Assembly (NCBI RefSeq): GCF_000698595.1
Contig: NZ_JFHC01000003.1
Span: forward strand, 124,001 to 188,000
Direction: 5' to 3'
Length of the DNA stretch: 64,000 nucleotides
Origin: Caballeronia glathei
GTDB taxonomy: Bacteria; Pseudomonadota; Gammaproteobacteria; Burkholderiales; Burkholderiaceae
Numbering within the stretch: the stretch's first letter is position 1; every line of letters begins with the position of its first letter. A program made the position numbers and the translations under genes. The notes under the pieces were generated by a model, which did no database searches, was not told where the DNA came from, and saw nothing but the letters and a program-made list of their open reading frames with translations. This document shows, piece by piece, positions 50,770 through 60,949 of the stretch.

Positions 50770-52326
50770 ATGGCACATGCGCTTCTGGAGATGCGTGGCA
50801 TCGTCAAATCGTTTGGCGGCGTGAAGGCGCTCGACGGCATCGATCTCGTGGTCGCGCCGGGCGAGTGCGTAGGGCTGTGCGGCGAGAACGGCGCGGGCAA
50901 GTCGACGCTGATGAAGGTGCTTTCGGGCGTCTATCCGCACGGCACGTGGGACGGCGAAATCCTCTGGGACGGCGCGCCGTTGCGCGCCGCGAGCATCCGC
51001 GACACCGAGCGCGCGGGCATCGTCATCATTCACCAGGAACTGATGCTCGTGCCGCAGCTGTCGGTGGCGGAGAACATCTTTCTCGGCAACGAGATCACGC
51101 TGCCCGGCGGGCGCATGAACTACGCGGCGATGTATCAGCGCGCGGCCGAACTGCTGAGAGAGCTGAAGATCGAGGGCATCAACGTCGCGCAGCCGGTCAT
51201 GAACTACGGCGGCGGGCATCAGCAGCTGATCGAGATCGCGAAGGCGCTGAACAAGCGCGCGAAGCTGCTGATTCTCGACGAACCTTCTTCGTCGCTCACG
51301 GCGGCGGAAATCCGGATCCTGCTCGACATCGTGCGCGACCTGAAGGCGCGCGGCGTGGCGTGCGTGTACATCTCGCACAAGCTCGACGAAGTCGAGGCGG
51401 TGTGCGACACCATTACGGTGATACGGGACGGCAGGCACGTCGGCACGCAGCCGATGAAGGAGCTGAGCACGGACCGCATCATCGCGATGATGGTCGGACG
51501 CGAGATCAGGAACCTCTTTCCGCGCGAGCCGCACGAGATCGGCGAGGTGATCTTCGAAGCGCGCAACGTCACGTGTTTCGACGTGACCAACCCGCGCAGA
51601 AAGCGCGTGGACAACGTCTCCTTCACTTTGCGAAAGGGCGAGATTCTCGGCGTGGCGGGGCTCGTCGGAGCGGGACGCACGGAACTCATGCAGGCGATAT
51701 TCGGCGCGTATCCGGGCGTGAGCGAGGCGCAGGTCTGGATGAACGGCCGGCAGGTGAAGACCGCCACGCCCGCGGATGCGATCGCGGCGGGCATCGGCAT
51801 GGTGCCCGAAGACCGCAAGCGCCACGGCATCGTGCCGCAACTGGGCGTCGGGCAGAACATCACGCTTGCCGTGCTCGCCCGTTTCGCGAAAGGCGGGCGC
51901 ATCGATTCGGCGGCGGAACTCGACACCATCCACGCCGAGATGAAGCGCCTCTCCGTGCGCGCGGCGCATCCGATGCTGTCCATCGCGAGCCTCTCCGGCG
52001 GCAACCAGCAGAAGGCCGTGCTCACGCGCATGCTGCTGACCGATCCCGCCGTGCTGATCCTCGACGAGCCCACGCGCGGCGTCGATGTCGGCGCGAAGTT
52101 CGAAATCTACAAGCTCATGTTCGCGCTCGCGCGGCGCGGGGTGTCGATCATCATGGTGTCGTCGGAACTGGCTGAAGTGCTCGGCGTGAGCGATCGCGTG
52201 CTCGTGATCGGCGAAGGGCAGCTGCGCGGCGACTTCGTCAACGACGGCCTCACGCAGGAACACATCCTGACCGCCGCGATCAGCGCCGAACCCAGTGACC
52301 CATTCAACCCAGCGAGTGCCGCATGA
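50770..52326 (+). CDS. xylG: D-xylose ABC transporter, ATP-binding protein
   Basis: 518 residues with two ABC domains. The first has Walker [10 protein letters not shown], the Q-loop VIIHQELML and Walker [13 protein letters not shown]. The second has the degenerate [10 protein letters not shown], the signature [10 protein letters not shown] and Walker [15 protein letters not shown]. This is the sugar-importer (RbsA-like) arrangement. It energises xylose uptake with XylH. The gene starts 83 bases after xylF and overlaps xylH by four bases. Confidence 0.95.
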   Translation: MAHALLEMRGIVKSFGGVKALDGIDLVVAPGECVGLCGENGAGKSTLMKVLSGVYPHGTWDGEILWDGAPLRAASIRDTERAGIVIIHQELMLVPQLSVAENIFLGNEITLPGGRMNYAAMYQRAAELLRELKIEGINVAQPVMNYGGGHQQLIEIAKALNKRAKLLILDEPSSSLTAAEIRILLDIVRDLKARGVACVYISHKLDEVEAVCDTITVIRDGRHVGTQPMKELSTDRIIAMMVGREIRNLFPREPHEIGEVIFEARNVTCFDVTNPRRKRVDNVSFTLRKGEILGVAGLVGAGRTELMQAIFGAYPGVSEAQVWMNGRQVKTATPADAIAAGIGMVPEDRKRHGIVPQLGVGQNITLAVLARFAKGGRIDSAAELDTIHAEMKRLSVRAAHPMLSIASLSGGNQQKAVLTRMLLTDPAVLILDEPTRGVDVGAKFEIYKLMFALARRGVSIIMVSSELAEVLGVSDRVLVIGEGQLRGDFVNDGLTQEHILTAAISAEPSDPFNPASAA

Positions 52327-53519
52327 CGCCTGATCTCACATCTCTGCCAAAGCGCGCACAGAGCGGCGCGACCCATTCGTCTGGCCAGCGCTTCAAGCAG
52401 CTGTTCACGCGCTACAAGCTGCTCGCGCTGCTGCTTGCCGTCGCCGTCATCTGGATCTTCTTCTCGTTTCTCACCGACGGCGCATTCGTCACGCCTCGCA
52501 ACCTGTCGAACCTGCTTAGGCAGATGTCGATCACCGGCATGCTCGCATGCGGCATGGTGTTCGTGATCATCGCGGGGGAGATCGACCTGTCGGTCGGCTC
52601 GCTGCTCGGGCTGCTCGGCGGCGTGGCCGCGATTCTCGACGTCACCTATCACTGGCCGCTCGGCCTCACGTTGCCGGCGGTCATGCTGCTCGGCGTGGCG
52701 ATCGGCTTCTTCAACGGCTGGTGGTCCACGTACCTGCGCGTGCCGTCGTTCATCGTCGGGCTCGGCGGCATGCTCGCGTATCGCGGCGTGCTGCTCGGCA
52801 TCACCGGCGGCTCGACGGTCGCGCCGGTATCCGACAACCTCGTCTTCATCGGACAGGGCTATCTGCCGCGCATCGCCGGCAATGCGCTCGCCGTCGTGCT
52901 GTTCCTGCTGCTCGCCGTGCTCACCGTGCGGCAGCGCCAGAACCGCCAGCGCTACAGCCTGCCCGTCGTGCCGATGTGGCAGGACGGCGTCAAGATCGCC
53001 GCGGCGGGGCTGATCCTGCTCGCGTTCGTGGCGACGCTCAACCGCTACGGCGGCATACCGGTGCCGGTGCTCCTGCTGCTCGCGCTGCTCGGCGTGTTCA
53101 CCTACATCGCGACACAGACCGTGTTCGGGCGGCGCATCTACGCGGTGGGCTCCAATCTCGAAGCGACGCGGCTCTCGGGCGTGAACACCAACCGCGTGAA
53201 GCTCGCGATCTTCGCGCTGATGGGCCTCATGTGCGCATTCGGCGGACTGATCAACACCGCGCGTCTCGCGGCGGGGTCGCCCTCGGCGGGATCGATGGGC
53301 GAACTCGATGCGATCGCGGCCTGCTTCATCGGCGGCACGTCGATGCGCGGCGGCTCGGGCACCGTCTACGGCGCGCTGATCGGCGCGCTCGTGATGGCGA
53401 GCCTCGACAACGGCATGTCGATGCTCGACGTCGACTCGTACTGGCAGATGATCGTGAAGGGCGCGATCCTCGTGCTTGCCGTGTGGATCGACGTGGTCTC
53501 GGGGTCGAACCAGCGCTAG
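52323..53519 (+). CDS. xylH: D-xylose ABC transporter, permease protein
   Basis: 398 residues with about ten membrane helices. The ATG overlaps the xylG stop. The region [20 protein letters not shown] is the conserved permease core of ribose/xylose importers, and [20 protein letters not shown] lies near the C-terminus. It forms the membrane channel with XylG. Gene order xylFGH is the standard one. Confidence 0.95.
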   Translation: MTPDLTSLPKRAQSGATHSSGQRFKQLFTRYKLLALLLAVAVIWIFFSFLTDGAFVTPRNLSNLLRQMSITGMLACGMVFVIIAGEIDLSVGSLLGLLGGVAAILDVTYHWPLGLTLPAVMLLGVAIGFFNGWWSTYLRVPSFIVGLGGMLAYRGVLLGITGGSTVAPVSDNLVFIGQGYLPRIAGNALAVVLFLLLAVLTVRQRQNRQRYSLPVVPMWQDGVKIAAAGLILLAFVATLNRYGGIPVPVLLLLALLGVFTYIATQTVFGRRIYAVGSNLEATRLSGVNTNRVKLAIFALMGLMCAFGGLINTARLAAGSPSAGSMGELDAIAACFIGGTSMRGGSGTVYGALIGALVMASLDNGMSMLDVDSYWQMIVKGAILVLAVWIDVVSGSNQR

Positions 53520-53644
53520 CCTGTGCCTCGTGCGCGCAGGTTCATGCTCCTTCGTCATCGGTCATATGACGCCGGGGCTATCGCCAGCCGATGCCGCGTC
53601 TTCCAGAATGCTCCCCGGATCTTTTGACTGAAGAGGAGTGGCAC

Positions 53645-54397
53645 ATGAATGGAAGCGAAGGCAGCGCACGCATGCGCGAGCGCTTGCGCGGCAAGCGCGT
53701 GATCGTGCTGGGCGGCTCGTCGGGGATCGGCTACGCGGTCGCCGCGCAGGCGGTGGAGGAGGGCGCGGACGTCGTGATCGCATCGAAGAGCGCGGAGCGC
53801 GTGGCGCGTGCCGCGAGCGAACTGGGCGGCCGCGTGGAAGGCCGAACGCTCGACCTTTTCGACGAACGTGCGATCGAAGCATTCTTCGGAGAGACCGGCG
53901 CATTCGATCATCTGGCGTTCACCGCGGGCGACACGCTGCATCTGACTGACTTGCGCACGGCCGATCTGCAAAAGGCGCGGCAGGCGTTCGACGTGCGCTA
54001 CTGGGCGACGCTCGCCGCCGCCCGCTACGCGGCGCCGCATCTGCGCGAAGGCGGATCGATGGTGCTGACGAGCGGCATCTCCGCGCATCGCCCGGCGAAG
54101 GGCTGGGTGCTCGGGGCGAGCGTATGCGGGGCCGTCGATGCGCTCACGCGCGCGCTCGCAATCGAGTTCGCGCCGCTGCGCGTCAACGCGGTGTCGCCGG
54201 GTCTTGTCGCGACCAATCTATGGCAGACCATGAGCGAGCAGGACCGGCGCGGCATGTATGAAAGCGCGGCGAAGGCGCTGCCCGCGGGGCACGTGGGTCA
54301 TGCGGGCGATGTCGCCGCCGCGTACCTCTTCCTGATGAAGAGCGCGTTCGCGACGGGCCAGATCCATGTCGTGGATGGCGGTGCGCTCATCGCGTAG
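53645..54397 (+). CDS. SDR-family protein lacking the catalytic Tyr-Lys pair
   Basis: 250 residues from ATG 53645 (AAGAGGAG upstream). The cofactor motif VLGGSSGIGYAVA is intact, TAGD replaces NNAG, and SGISAHRP holds a Ser. The position of YxxxK reads GWVLGASVCGAVDAL, so neither Tyr nor Lys is present; PGLVAT follows normally. It may bind NAD(P) without standard dehydrogenase chemistry, or use another residue. It follows xylH by 125 bases on the same strand and could belong to sugar use; that link is positional only. Confidence 0.82.
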   Translation: MNGSEGSARMRERLRGKRVIVLGGSSGIGYAVAAQAVEEGADVVIASKSAERVARAASELGGRVEGRTLDLFDERAIEAFFGETGAFDHLAFTAGDTLHLTDLRTADLQKARQAFDVRYWATLAAARYAAPHLREGGSMVLTSGISAHRPAKGWVLGASVCGAVDALTRALAIEFAPLRVNAVSPGLVATNLWQTMSEQDRRGMYESAAKALPAGHVGHAGDVAAAYLFLMKSAFATGQIHVVDGGALIA

Positions 54398-54436
54398 AAG
54401 CGCGAGGGCGGCCACCGCGAGCGTGCGCTACACGCG

Positions 54437-55111
54437 CTACAGGCCGCCGCCCTGCAACTCGACCTGCTGCCGGCCCGCGCGCCTCACCGCAGCGCGGCTC
54501 AGATTGAAGCCCATGCCGATGATCATCAGGCCGATCACCATCGCGGCCACGCGGTCGAGCATCGGAATGCCGGCGAAGCTCCCCGCGATGCCGACCGCGG
54601 CGATCACGGCCGACACCGCATCCGAACGCGCGTGCCATGCGCTTGCGAGCAGGACGTCGGACTGGCTGCGCTCTGCTTCGGCGATCATGTAGCGAAAGAG
54701 CGCTTCCTTCGCCACGATGACGAAGAGGGCCACGGCGAGCGCGCTCGCGTGAATGGACGGCGCGCCGGTCGCATCGGCGAAATACGCGGCGCTGTGCCAC
54801 AGCATTTCGGCCCCGGTCGAGACGAGGAGCGCGCTGATGAGCAGCGACGCCAGCATCTCCATGCGGCGCGCTTCGCGCATGCGGTTTGTGTTACCCGCCG
54901 TGGCGACGACATGCAGCACGGCGAGCACCACGCAGTCGGCCGCGAGATCGGCGAGCGTATGGATGCCGTCGGCGAGCAGCGCATCGGACCCGGCTATCCA
55001 GCCGACCGCGATCTGCATTGTCATCAGGGCGACATTCAGTGCTGCGCTTGCCCAGGCTGCCTTGCGGGGATTGCTGCGTCTTGCTGTGACATGTTCGGAC
55101 GGCGGCGACAT
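54437..55111 (-). CDS. Cation diffusion facilitator family transporter, lacking a C-terminal domain
   Basis: 224 residues, about 70-80 shorter than common CDF proteins. Membrane helices are visible, with the metal-site segments LADGIHTLADLAAD in helix 2 and the HxxxD of AWHARSDAVSAVIAA in helix 5. The last helix ends at MGFNLSRAAVRRAG and only about 15 residues follow, so the cytoplasmic metal-binding domain is missing. Such short forms exist in nature. It would export Zn2+, Fe2+, Co2+ or Mn2+ against protons. Its promoter probably lies in the gap to hpnD. Confidence 0.84.
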   Translation of the reverse strand: MSPPSEHVTARRSNPRKAAWASAALNVALMTMQIAVGWIAGSDALLADGIHTLADLAADCVVLAVLHVVATAGNTNRMREARRMEMLASLLISALLVSTGAEMLWHSAAYFADATGAPSIHASALAVALFVIVAKEALFRYMIAEAERSQSDVLLASAWHARSDAVSAVIAAVGIAGSFAGIPMLDRVAAMVIGLMIIGMGFNLSRAAVRRAGRQQVELQGGGL

Positions 55112-55255
55112 CGTGTGGGTATTCGTTGGTCTTTTCGAGACCGTAACCCGGAAAAATTGCGCGGCCGTGACAAGAAGGGATTGCCCGGCCGGCGCGCGAT
55201 GCGCGGCGGCACGGGCGCATGTCGTGCATCTCGTGCGCGTTGTGCGAATCGCGCG

Positions 55256-56104
55256 TCAGAGCATGTAGCGGGCGACGATCCACAGGAGCCGCGAGCGCGG
55301 CGTGCGCACGCGCTCGCGCGGCAGGTCGAAGCCGCGCCTGACGTTGGCGTCCAGCACCGCGCGATACGCGGCCGACATGATGCGCGGCGCGCGCACCTGT
55401 GCCCGGGGCGCGGCGGCCATGATCGCGTTGGCCTCGACGAAGTACTCGCGCGCGCGGGCGGCGAGCACGGCGCACACGCCCGGCAGGCGCGGATCGGCGA
55501 CGATGGCGGCGACGTCGGTTGCGGATATGCCTTCGCTCGCCAGCAGCTCGCGCGGCAGATACACGCGGCCGATGGCGGCGTCTTCGTCGATGTCGCGCAG
55601 GATGTTGGTGAGCTGCAGCGCGCGGCCGAGATAGTGCGCGAGCCACCAGCCCGCTTCGTCCTCGATGCCGAATATCCTCACCGAGAGCCGCCCGACCGCG
55701 CTCGCCACGCGATCGCAAAAGAGGTCGAGCGTGGCCTCGTCGGGCGCGACGATGTCTTCGGCCGCGTCCATCGCCATGCCGTCAATCACGGCCATGAAGT
55801 CCTCGCGCACCAGATGGAACGTGTGGATGTGGCGCGTGAGCGCCCGCAGCGAGCGCCGCGGCGATCCGCCATAGCAGTTGCCGATGTCCTCGCGCCAGCG
55901 CTCGAGGGCCGCCATGCGTTCGGGGCGGGACAGTACGCCGTTGTCGGCGATATCGTCGACGGCGCGGCAGAACGCATACACCTGGTACATCGCGTCGCGC
56001 TGGAGCGCCGGCAGAATGCGCATGGCGAGATAGAACGAACTGCCGGACGAGAGCTTCGCGGCGTCGGCGGCAGGTTCTTCGGCGATCAGATCGGACACGG
56101 TCAA
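55256..56104 (-). CDS. hpnD: Presqualene diphosphate synthase-like (HpnD) squalene/phytoene synthase
   Basis: 282 residues from a TTG at 56104 with GGAG 6 bases upstream; a TTG 14 codons further upstream is possible. SSGSSFYLAMRILP opens the trans-isoprenyl synthase fold. The Asp-rich motifs AFCRAVDDIAD and LTNILRDIDEDAAIGR bind Mg2+ and farnesyl diphosphate; REYFVEANAIM follows. HpnD makes presqualene diphosphate for squalene and hopanoid synthesis. HpnC and HpnE are not in the window. A phytoene synthase-like role is a less likely alternative. Confidence 0.87.
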   Translation of the reverse strand: MTVSDLIAEEPAADAAKLSSGSSFYLAMRILPALQRDAMYQVYAFCRAVDDIADNGVLSRPERMAALERWREDIGNCYGGSPRRSLRALTRHIHTFHLVREDFMAVIDGMAMDAAEDIVAPDEATLDLFCDRVASAVGRLSVRIFGIEDEAGWWLAHYLGRALQLTNILRDIDEDAAIGRVYLPRELLASEGISATDVAAIVADPRLPGVCAVLAARAREYFVEANAIMAAAPRAQVRAPRIMSAAYRAVLDANVRRGFDLPRERVRTPRSRLLWIVARYML

Positions 56105-56561
56105 AACGGACTCCGCTAGGGTGCCCCGAGGGCGGTTCTGGAACAAGGCGATGGCCTGAACGTCCGCACTTTCGCGACGATGCGTGCGCCCCCCGGCTGT
56201 AAGGAAACCCCGGCGGCGGCATGCGCGAGCGAATGACTGGGGCGCGGCCGTGCGTTCACACCCGGGATAACGCTTTCGGGTCCGCGTTTATTCCTTCGAT
56301 TCGTTTTTTATTTGTCAAGTTGGCGTAATTTCGGCAGCATCGGCGGCGCATCCGATCAGCGGTCGAATCCGCCGGGCCATCCTCGATCGATGCGATTCAA
56401 TCGTTGCGCGGGCACGGGGCCGGGGCATGCCCGGACCGGCGGACGCTGGCGGCAATCACTATCGGGGGTGGTTCTTCCCTCGGAAGGAGGGTTATGCGCC
56501 GCGCCGTGCTGCTCTACATTTGTGGCTCCCGGTTTCCAACCGGACTGCGAGGAGATGAGAG
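56105..56561. other. 457-base gap between hpnD and a small orphan gene
   Basis: No credible gene. An AT-richer section around 56281-56330, including TTTTTTATTTGTCAAG, is the likely outward promoter region. The rest is GC-rich without features I can name. Confidence 0.35.
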
Positions 56562-56807
56562 ATGCACGGAACTCCGATTGAGTACAAGGGCTGGGTGCTC
56601 ACACCCATTGTGTCTCGTACGCCGACCGACCATGCGGTGGTCCTGCTGGTCGAGAAGCCCAATGGAATTCGCCAGGCGATGGGGCCGCTTGGACGATTCA
56701 AATCCGCGGATGCGGCCTGTTCATTCGCGATCGAGTACGGCAAGGCCACGGTCGACGGCCAGCCGGCGCCAGGCCCGGCGCATGAAGCCGCCGGACGGCG
56801 CGCATGA
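56562..56807 (+). CDS. Small conserved-looking hypothetical protein
   Basis: 81 residues, ATG 56562 with GAGGAGATGAGAG upstream. The sequence IEYKGWVLTPIVSRTPTDHAVV and FAIEYGKATVDGQP suggests a small folded domain of mixed strands and one helix, with a polar tail. No membrane helix or signal peptide. Codon use is in line with neighbours. No family is recognised and it has no operon partner on the same strand. Confidence 0.65.
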   Translation: MHGTPIEYKGWVLTPIVSRTPTDHAVVLLVEKPNGIRQAMGPLGRFKSADAACSFAIEYGKATVDGQPAPGPAHEAAGRRA

Positions 56808-56839
56808 CCTGCAGCGTGCCGGCTGACGGAGGCGCTCTG

Positions 56840-57010
56840 TCAGTGGCGGACGCGGTTGCTCGCCCGGGCCAGTTCGCGGGCTGCGAGCGACACGTCATCC
56901 TGTGTGCGGCTGGTTGCGTGCTCCACCCGATGGCACGCGCCGCGAATCAGCAGAACCGCACCGAGCGCGGACATGACCCAGATGGAAAGAAACATCGTCA
57001 AGGCGTTCAT
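56840..57010 (-). CDS. Small single-pass membrane protein
   Basis: 56 residues from ATG 57010 (GGGGA with about 6-base spacing). One hydrophobic helix, ALTMFLSIWVMSALGAVLLI, is followed by a charged cytoplasmic-type tail. No family is recognised. The start and very existence of the gene rest on the ribosome site and the clean hydrophobic segment, so it is tentative. Confidence 0.45.
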   Translation of the reverse strand: MNALTMFLSIWVMSALGAVLLIRGACHRVEHATSRTQDDVSLAARELARASNRVRH

Positions 57011-57114
57011 CCAGATTCCCCGAAATCCCCGAAAGCGGGTTGAGTGTGTGGGCGGCTCCGGCATCGTCGGGCAGGAGCCGCCCGGTTTGTACAGCCAGTC
57101 CAGCCCGTCCGACT

Positions 57115-57429
57115 TCAGGCGCGCGCTGCCGGAAAGCCCAGCAGGCGGCCGATCAGTTCTTCAGCGATTGCCTGCTGCGCTTCGAGCGACTCCCGAACCG
57201 CGCGCAGATGCGCATCTTCCAGGCGGCCCGCAGCCGCAAGCGTTTCCCCCGCAAGGCGAAAGACACTCTCCGAAGCATTCCCGAGCGCACGCATGAGCGC
57301 GGCGGTTTCGCCGGGCATATCGGCGTGTCCGCAAGCGGATCGCGGCGCCGACGGCACCGGCAGTCCATGCGCGATGCCGCGGGCGTGAGCGGCGGTGTCG
57401 TCGAGGGCGAGGCGGGCGTTCGGCTGCAT
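57115..57429 (-). CDS. Small helical hypothetical protein
   Basis: 104 residues from ATG 57429; AAGGA lies 8 bases upstream. The C-terminal half is strongly helical and amphipathic (ESVFRLAGETLAAAGRLEDA, then REEAL-like charged repeats), and could form a coiled coil. The N-terminal 45 residues are disordered-looking, with Pro and Ala. No known domain. It is on the same strand as the small membrane protein and could be related by position only. Confidence 0.55.
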   Translation of the reverse strand: MQPNARLALDDTAAHARGIAHGLPVPSAPRSACGHADMPGETAALMRALGNASESVFRLAGETLAAAGRLEDAHLRAVRESLEAQQAIAEELIGRLLGFPAARA

Positions 57430-57680
57430 GTCCGTGTTCCTTGTCGAGTGCGTGATTGGAGTGTGCAGCCGCGCGCCGAAATCCGATTTGCCGATTAGCA
57501 CGGGATTTCAGGTCTATTTCAGCGGAGGCACTCGGGGCAAGGAGGGCCGTTCAGATGCGGCCGTGCGGAAACGACATGCGTCCGGTCCGTTGCGGGCCGG
57601 TGCTCGATGCGCACGATCGTTCGTTTTGATGGTAGAGGCGCGTGTTGCTTATCGACGCGTGCCCGCGGCGGACGCGCGTG

Positions 57681-57986
57681 TCAATTGCAGCCGTAGCCGG
57701 TGCGAGCGTTCCACCAGCAGATCGCTTCGCCGTCGGTGCAGATGAACATGTTGCCGATGGTGTCGCACTGAACGCTCGTCTGCCGCCGGGGAACCGCCGC
57801 CGGGTTGGCGTTCGAAATCTCGGATTGCGACGACACGACCGCGGCCTCCGTCGCCGCGCGGACCCGGGCGACGCCCTCGGGCGGCTTTTTCTGTGCGGCG
57901 GGCGGGGGCGGCGCGCTCACGCACGCCGAGACGGCGAGACTCAGACCCAGGACCGTGCATATCCATCCGGACTTCGACGAGCGCAT
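57681..57986 (-). CDS. Small lipoprotein of unknown function
   Basis: 101 residues from ATG 57986 (GGGGAG upstream). WICTVLGLSLAVSAC is a lipoprotein signal with lipobox VSAC. A Pro-rich stretch follows, then a C-terminal domain with three further Cys (SVQCDTIGNMFICTDGEAIC and the final YGCN), likely disulfide-bonded outside the cytoplasm. It is divergent from the GH63-type glucosidase gene. No family was recognised. Confidence 0.7.
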   Translation of the reverse strand: MRSSKSGWICTVLGLSLAVSACVSAPPPPAAQKKPPEGVARVRAATEAAVVSSQSEISNANPAAVPRRQTSVQCDTIGNMFICTDGEAICWWNARTGYGCN

Positions 57987-58198
57987 GGTTCTCCCCCGTA
58001 TCAGCGCGGCCGCCGGACGGCGGCTCACGAAAAGAAAAGTATAGGAAAAATCGACCGGGCGGTTGCGGGAATGTCTGGTGGTCCGGGCCGCCCGTTTTTA
58101 ACCTATAGTCGAATCGGCCTGTCCTGTTCCCAAAACGGAACCGAATGCCGTGCCGCCGGCCGCTAGCGCTCTTCCAACAATGATCATGGGGTGTCAAC

Positions 58199-60949
58199 GT
58201 GACCGCTGAGCACATTCGACTGGTGGAAGCGCGCAAGCAACGGGCCGGCTGGAAGAAGTGGGGCCCCTATCTCTCGGAGCGCCAGTGGGGCACGGTGCGC
58301 GAGGACTACAGCGAGTCCGGCGACGCGTGGAATTACTTCAGCCACGATCAGGCGCGCTCGCGCGCGTATCGCTGGGGCGAGGACGGGCTCGCGGGCATCT
58401 CCGACGATCATCAGCATCTCTGTTTCGCGCTTGCGCTGTGGAACGGCAGGGACCCCATCCTGAAGGAACGGCTTTTCGGGCTGACCAACAGCGAAGGGAA
58501 CCACGGCGAGGACGTCAAGGAGTATTACTTCTACCTCGACTCCACGCCGACGCACTCGTACATGAAGTACCTGTACAAGTATCCGCAGTCGGCGTTTCCC
58601 TATGAAGACCTCGTCGTCACGAACGGGCGGCGGACGCGCAACGACTACGAGTACGAACTGCTCGACACGGGCGTGTTCGACGGCGATCGCTATTTCGACG
58701 TGTTCGTCGAATATGCGAAGGCGTCGGCGGAAGACATCCTCGTCGAGATCACCGTGTGCAACCGGGGTCCCGAACCGGCCGCGCTGCACGTCCTGCCGAC
58801 GCTCTGGTTTCGCAACGTCTGGTCGTGGGGCAACGAGACCGCGCGGCCCGGGCTGCGGCAGCGCGCGGAAAGCCGGGGCGGCGGCGAGGGCGGCGCCGTG
58901 ATCGCGGCGTCGGATGAGGCGCTGGGCGAGCGCTTCCTTCATTGCGAAGGCGCCGCGTCGCTCATCTTCACCGAGAACGAAACCAACACCGAACGTCTTG
59001 CCGGCGTGCCCAACCGCACGCCGTACGTGAAGGACGCATTCGACAGCTACGTCGTCCACGGCCGCGGGGACGCGGTCAATCCGGCGAAGACCGGCACGAA
59101 GGCGGCGGCGCACTACGCGCTCATGCTGGGCGCGCACGAGTCGCGCAGGCTGCGGCTGCGGCTGACCGGCGAAGCCCCCGCGGACGCCCCGGGCCCGGGT
59201 CCGTTCGGAGCCGCCTTCGATGCCGTGATGGCCGCGCGGCACCGCGAGGCGGACGAGTTCTATGCGAGCGTGATTCCGCCGGCGCTCGGCGCCGATGCCG
59301 CCAGCGTGATGCGCCAGGCGCTTGCCGGCATGCTGTGGTCGAAGCAGTTCTACTACTACGACGTCGACAAATGGCTCGGCGAGCGCAATCCCGACCGGTC
59401 CGGGAAGCAACGCCAGGCGCCCCGCAACGAGCGCTGGCACCACATGTACAACGCCGACATTCTCTCGATGCCAGACAAGTGGGAATACCCGTGGTACGCG
59501 GCCTGGGATCTGGCGTTCCACGTGATCGCGCTGACGCTCGTCGACGACGACTTCGGCAAGGAGCAGCTGGACCTGATGTTCAGGGAGCGCTATCTGCACC
59601 CGAGCGGCCAGGTCCCCGCGTACGAGTGGAATTTCGGCGACGTCAATCCGCCGGTGCATGCGTGGGCCACGATCTTCACGTACCGGCTGGATCAGGCGCG
59701 GCACGGGCAGGGCGATATCGAATGGCTCGAACGTTCCTTCCAGAAACTGCTGCTCAACTTTACCTGGTGGGTGAACCGCAAGGACCGCTCGGGCAACAAC
59801 GTCTTTGAGGGCGGTTTTCTCGGGCTCGACAACATCGGCGTGTTCGACCGCAGCGCGCCGCTGCCCACGGGCGGCTATCTGGAGCAGGCCGACGGCACCG
59901 CGTGGATGGCGCTCTATTGCCAGAACATGCTCGAAATCACGATCGAGCTGGCGCTCGCGCGGCCCGCCTACGTGGAGATGTGCGCCAAGTTCGTCGCGCA
60001 CTTTTTGTGGATCGCGTCGTCGATGCTCCGCACGGGCGACGACACCGGCATGTGGGACGAGGAAGACGGCTTCTTCTACGACGTGCTGCGGCTTCCCGAC
60101 GGCCGTGCGCAGCGCCTGAAAGTGCGCTCGATGGTGGGGCTGCTGCCGCTGTGCGCGGTCACGACGTTCAGGGGCGATCTGCTGCAGAAGGCGCCGGAGG
60201 TGCGGCGCGGCCTGCGCCGCTTCATGGAGGCGCGCCCCGAACTGACGGCGTTCATCCATGATCCGAACCGGAGCGGCTACGCGGGCCGCAAGCTCGCCGC
60301 GGTGCTGGACGAAACCAGGCTGCGCCGCGTGCTCGCGAGAATGCTCGACGAAAGCGAATTCCTGAGCCCGTACGGCATCCGGTCGCTCTCGCGCCATCAC
60401 GCGGATCATCCTTATGTGCATCGCGTGGGGGAGCAGGAATACCGCGTGCCGTATCTGCCCGCCGAGTCCGACACGGGCATGTTCGGCGGCAATTCGAACT
60501 GGCGCGGGCCGATCTGGATGCCGGTCAACGCGCTGATCATCCGCGCCCTCCTGCAGTATTACACCTACTACGGCAACGATTTCACGATCGAGTGTCCGAC
60601 CGGTTCCGGCCGCCAGATGACGCTGTACGAAGTGGCGCAGGAGCTCACCCGGCGCCTCTCCAGCATCTTCCTGCGCGACGGGGACGGGCGCCGCCCCGTC
60701 TACGGCGGCAGCGACACGTTCCAGGAGGACCCGCTCTGGCGCGACTACGTGCTCTTCTACGAATATTTCCACGGCGACAACGGCGCCGGTCTCGGCGCGA
60801 GCCACCAGACCGGATGGACCGCGATCGTCGCGCGGGCGATGCATCTGTTTTCGACCACCTCCGCCGAGCATATGCTCGAGCTGGGCAAGACGGCCTACTT
60901 CATGAAAGACCCGCTGTGGCAGAACGCGGCGCGGGAACCGGTCGCGTGA
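58199..60949 (+). CDS. GH63-type (mannosyl-oligosaccharide-glucosidase-like) glycoside hydrolase
   Basis: 916 residues from GTG 58199. KKWGPYLSERQWGTVREDYS and WSWGNETARPGL are in the N-terminal super-sandwich part. The C-terminal (alpha/alpha)6 barrel has WEYPWYAAWDLAFH (general acid Asp), AYEWNFGDVNPPVHAW, and LVPAE-type end features NSNWRGPIWMPVNALII and LGASHQTGWTAIVARAM. This large form is common in proteobacteria, and its natural substrate is usually unknown (glucosides or osmolyte-like glycosides). No signal peptide, so cytoplasmic. It stands alone. Confidence 0.85.
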   Translation: MTAEHIRLVEARKQRAGWKKWGPYLSERQWGTVREDYSESGDAWNYFSHDQARSRAYRWGEDGLAGISDDHQHLCFALALWNGRDPILKERLFGLTNSEGNHGEDVKEYYFYLDSTPTHSYMKYLYKYPQSAFPYEDLVVTNGRRTRNDYEYELLDTGVFDGDRYFDVFVEYAKASAEDILVEITVCNRGPEPAALHVLPTLWFRNVWSWGNETARPGLRQRAESRGGGEGGAVIAASDEALGERFLHCEGAASLIFTENETNTERLAGVPNRTPYVKDAFDSYVVHGRGDAVNPAKTGTKAAAHYALMLGAHESRRLRLRLTGEAPADAPGPGPFGAAFDAVMAARHREADEFYASVIPPALGADAASVMRQALAGMLWSKQFYYYDVDKWLGERNPDRSGKQRQAPRNERWHHMYNADILSMPDKWEYPWYAAWDLAFHVIALTLVDDDFGKEQLDLMFRERYLHPSGQVPAYEWNFGDVNPPVHAWATIFTYRLDQARHGQGDIEWLERSFQKLLLNFTWWVNRKDRSGNNVFEGGFLGLDNIGVFDRSAPLPTGGYLEQADGTAWMALYCQNMLEITIELALARPAYVEMCAKFVAHFLWIASSMLRTGDDTGMWDEEDGFFYDVLRLPDGRAQRLKVRSMVGLLPLCAVTTFRGDLLQKAPEVRRGLRRFMEARPELTAFIHDPNRSGYAGRKLAAVLDETRLRRVLARMLDESEFLSPYGIRSLSRHHADHPYVHRVGEQEYRVPYLPAESDTGMFGGNSNWRGPIWMPVNALIIRALLQYYTYYGNDFTIECPTGSGRQMTLYEVAQELTRRLSSIFLRDGDGRRPVYGGSDTFQEDPLWRDYVLFYEYFHGDNGAGLGASHQTGWTAIVARAMHLFSTTSAEHMLELGKTAYFMKDPLWQNAAREPVA

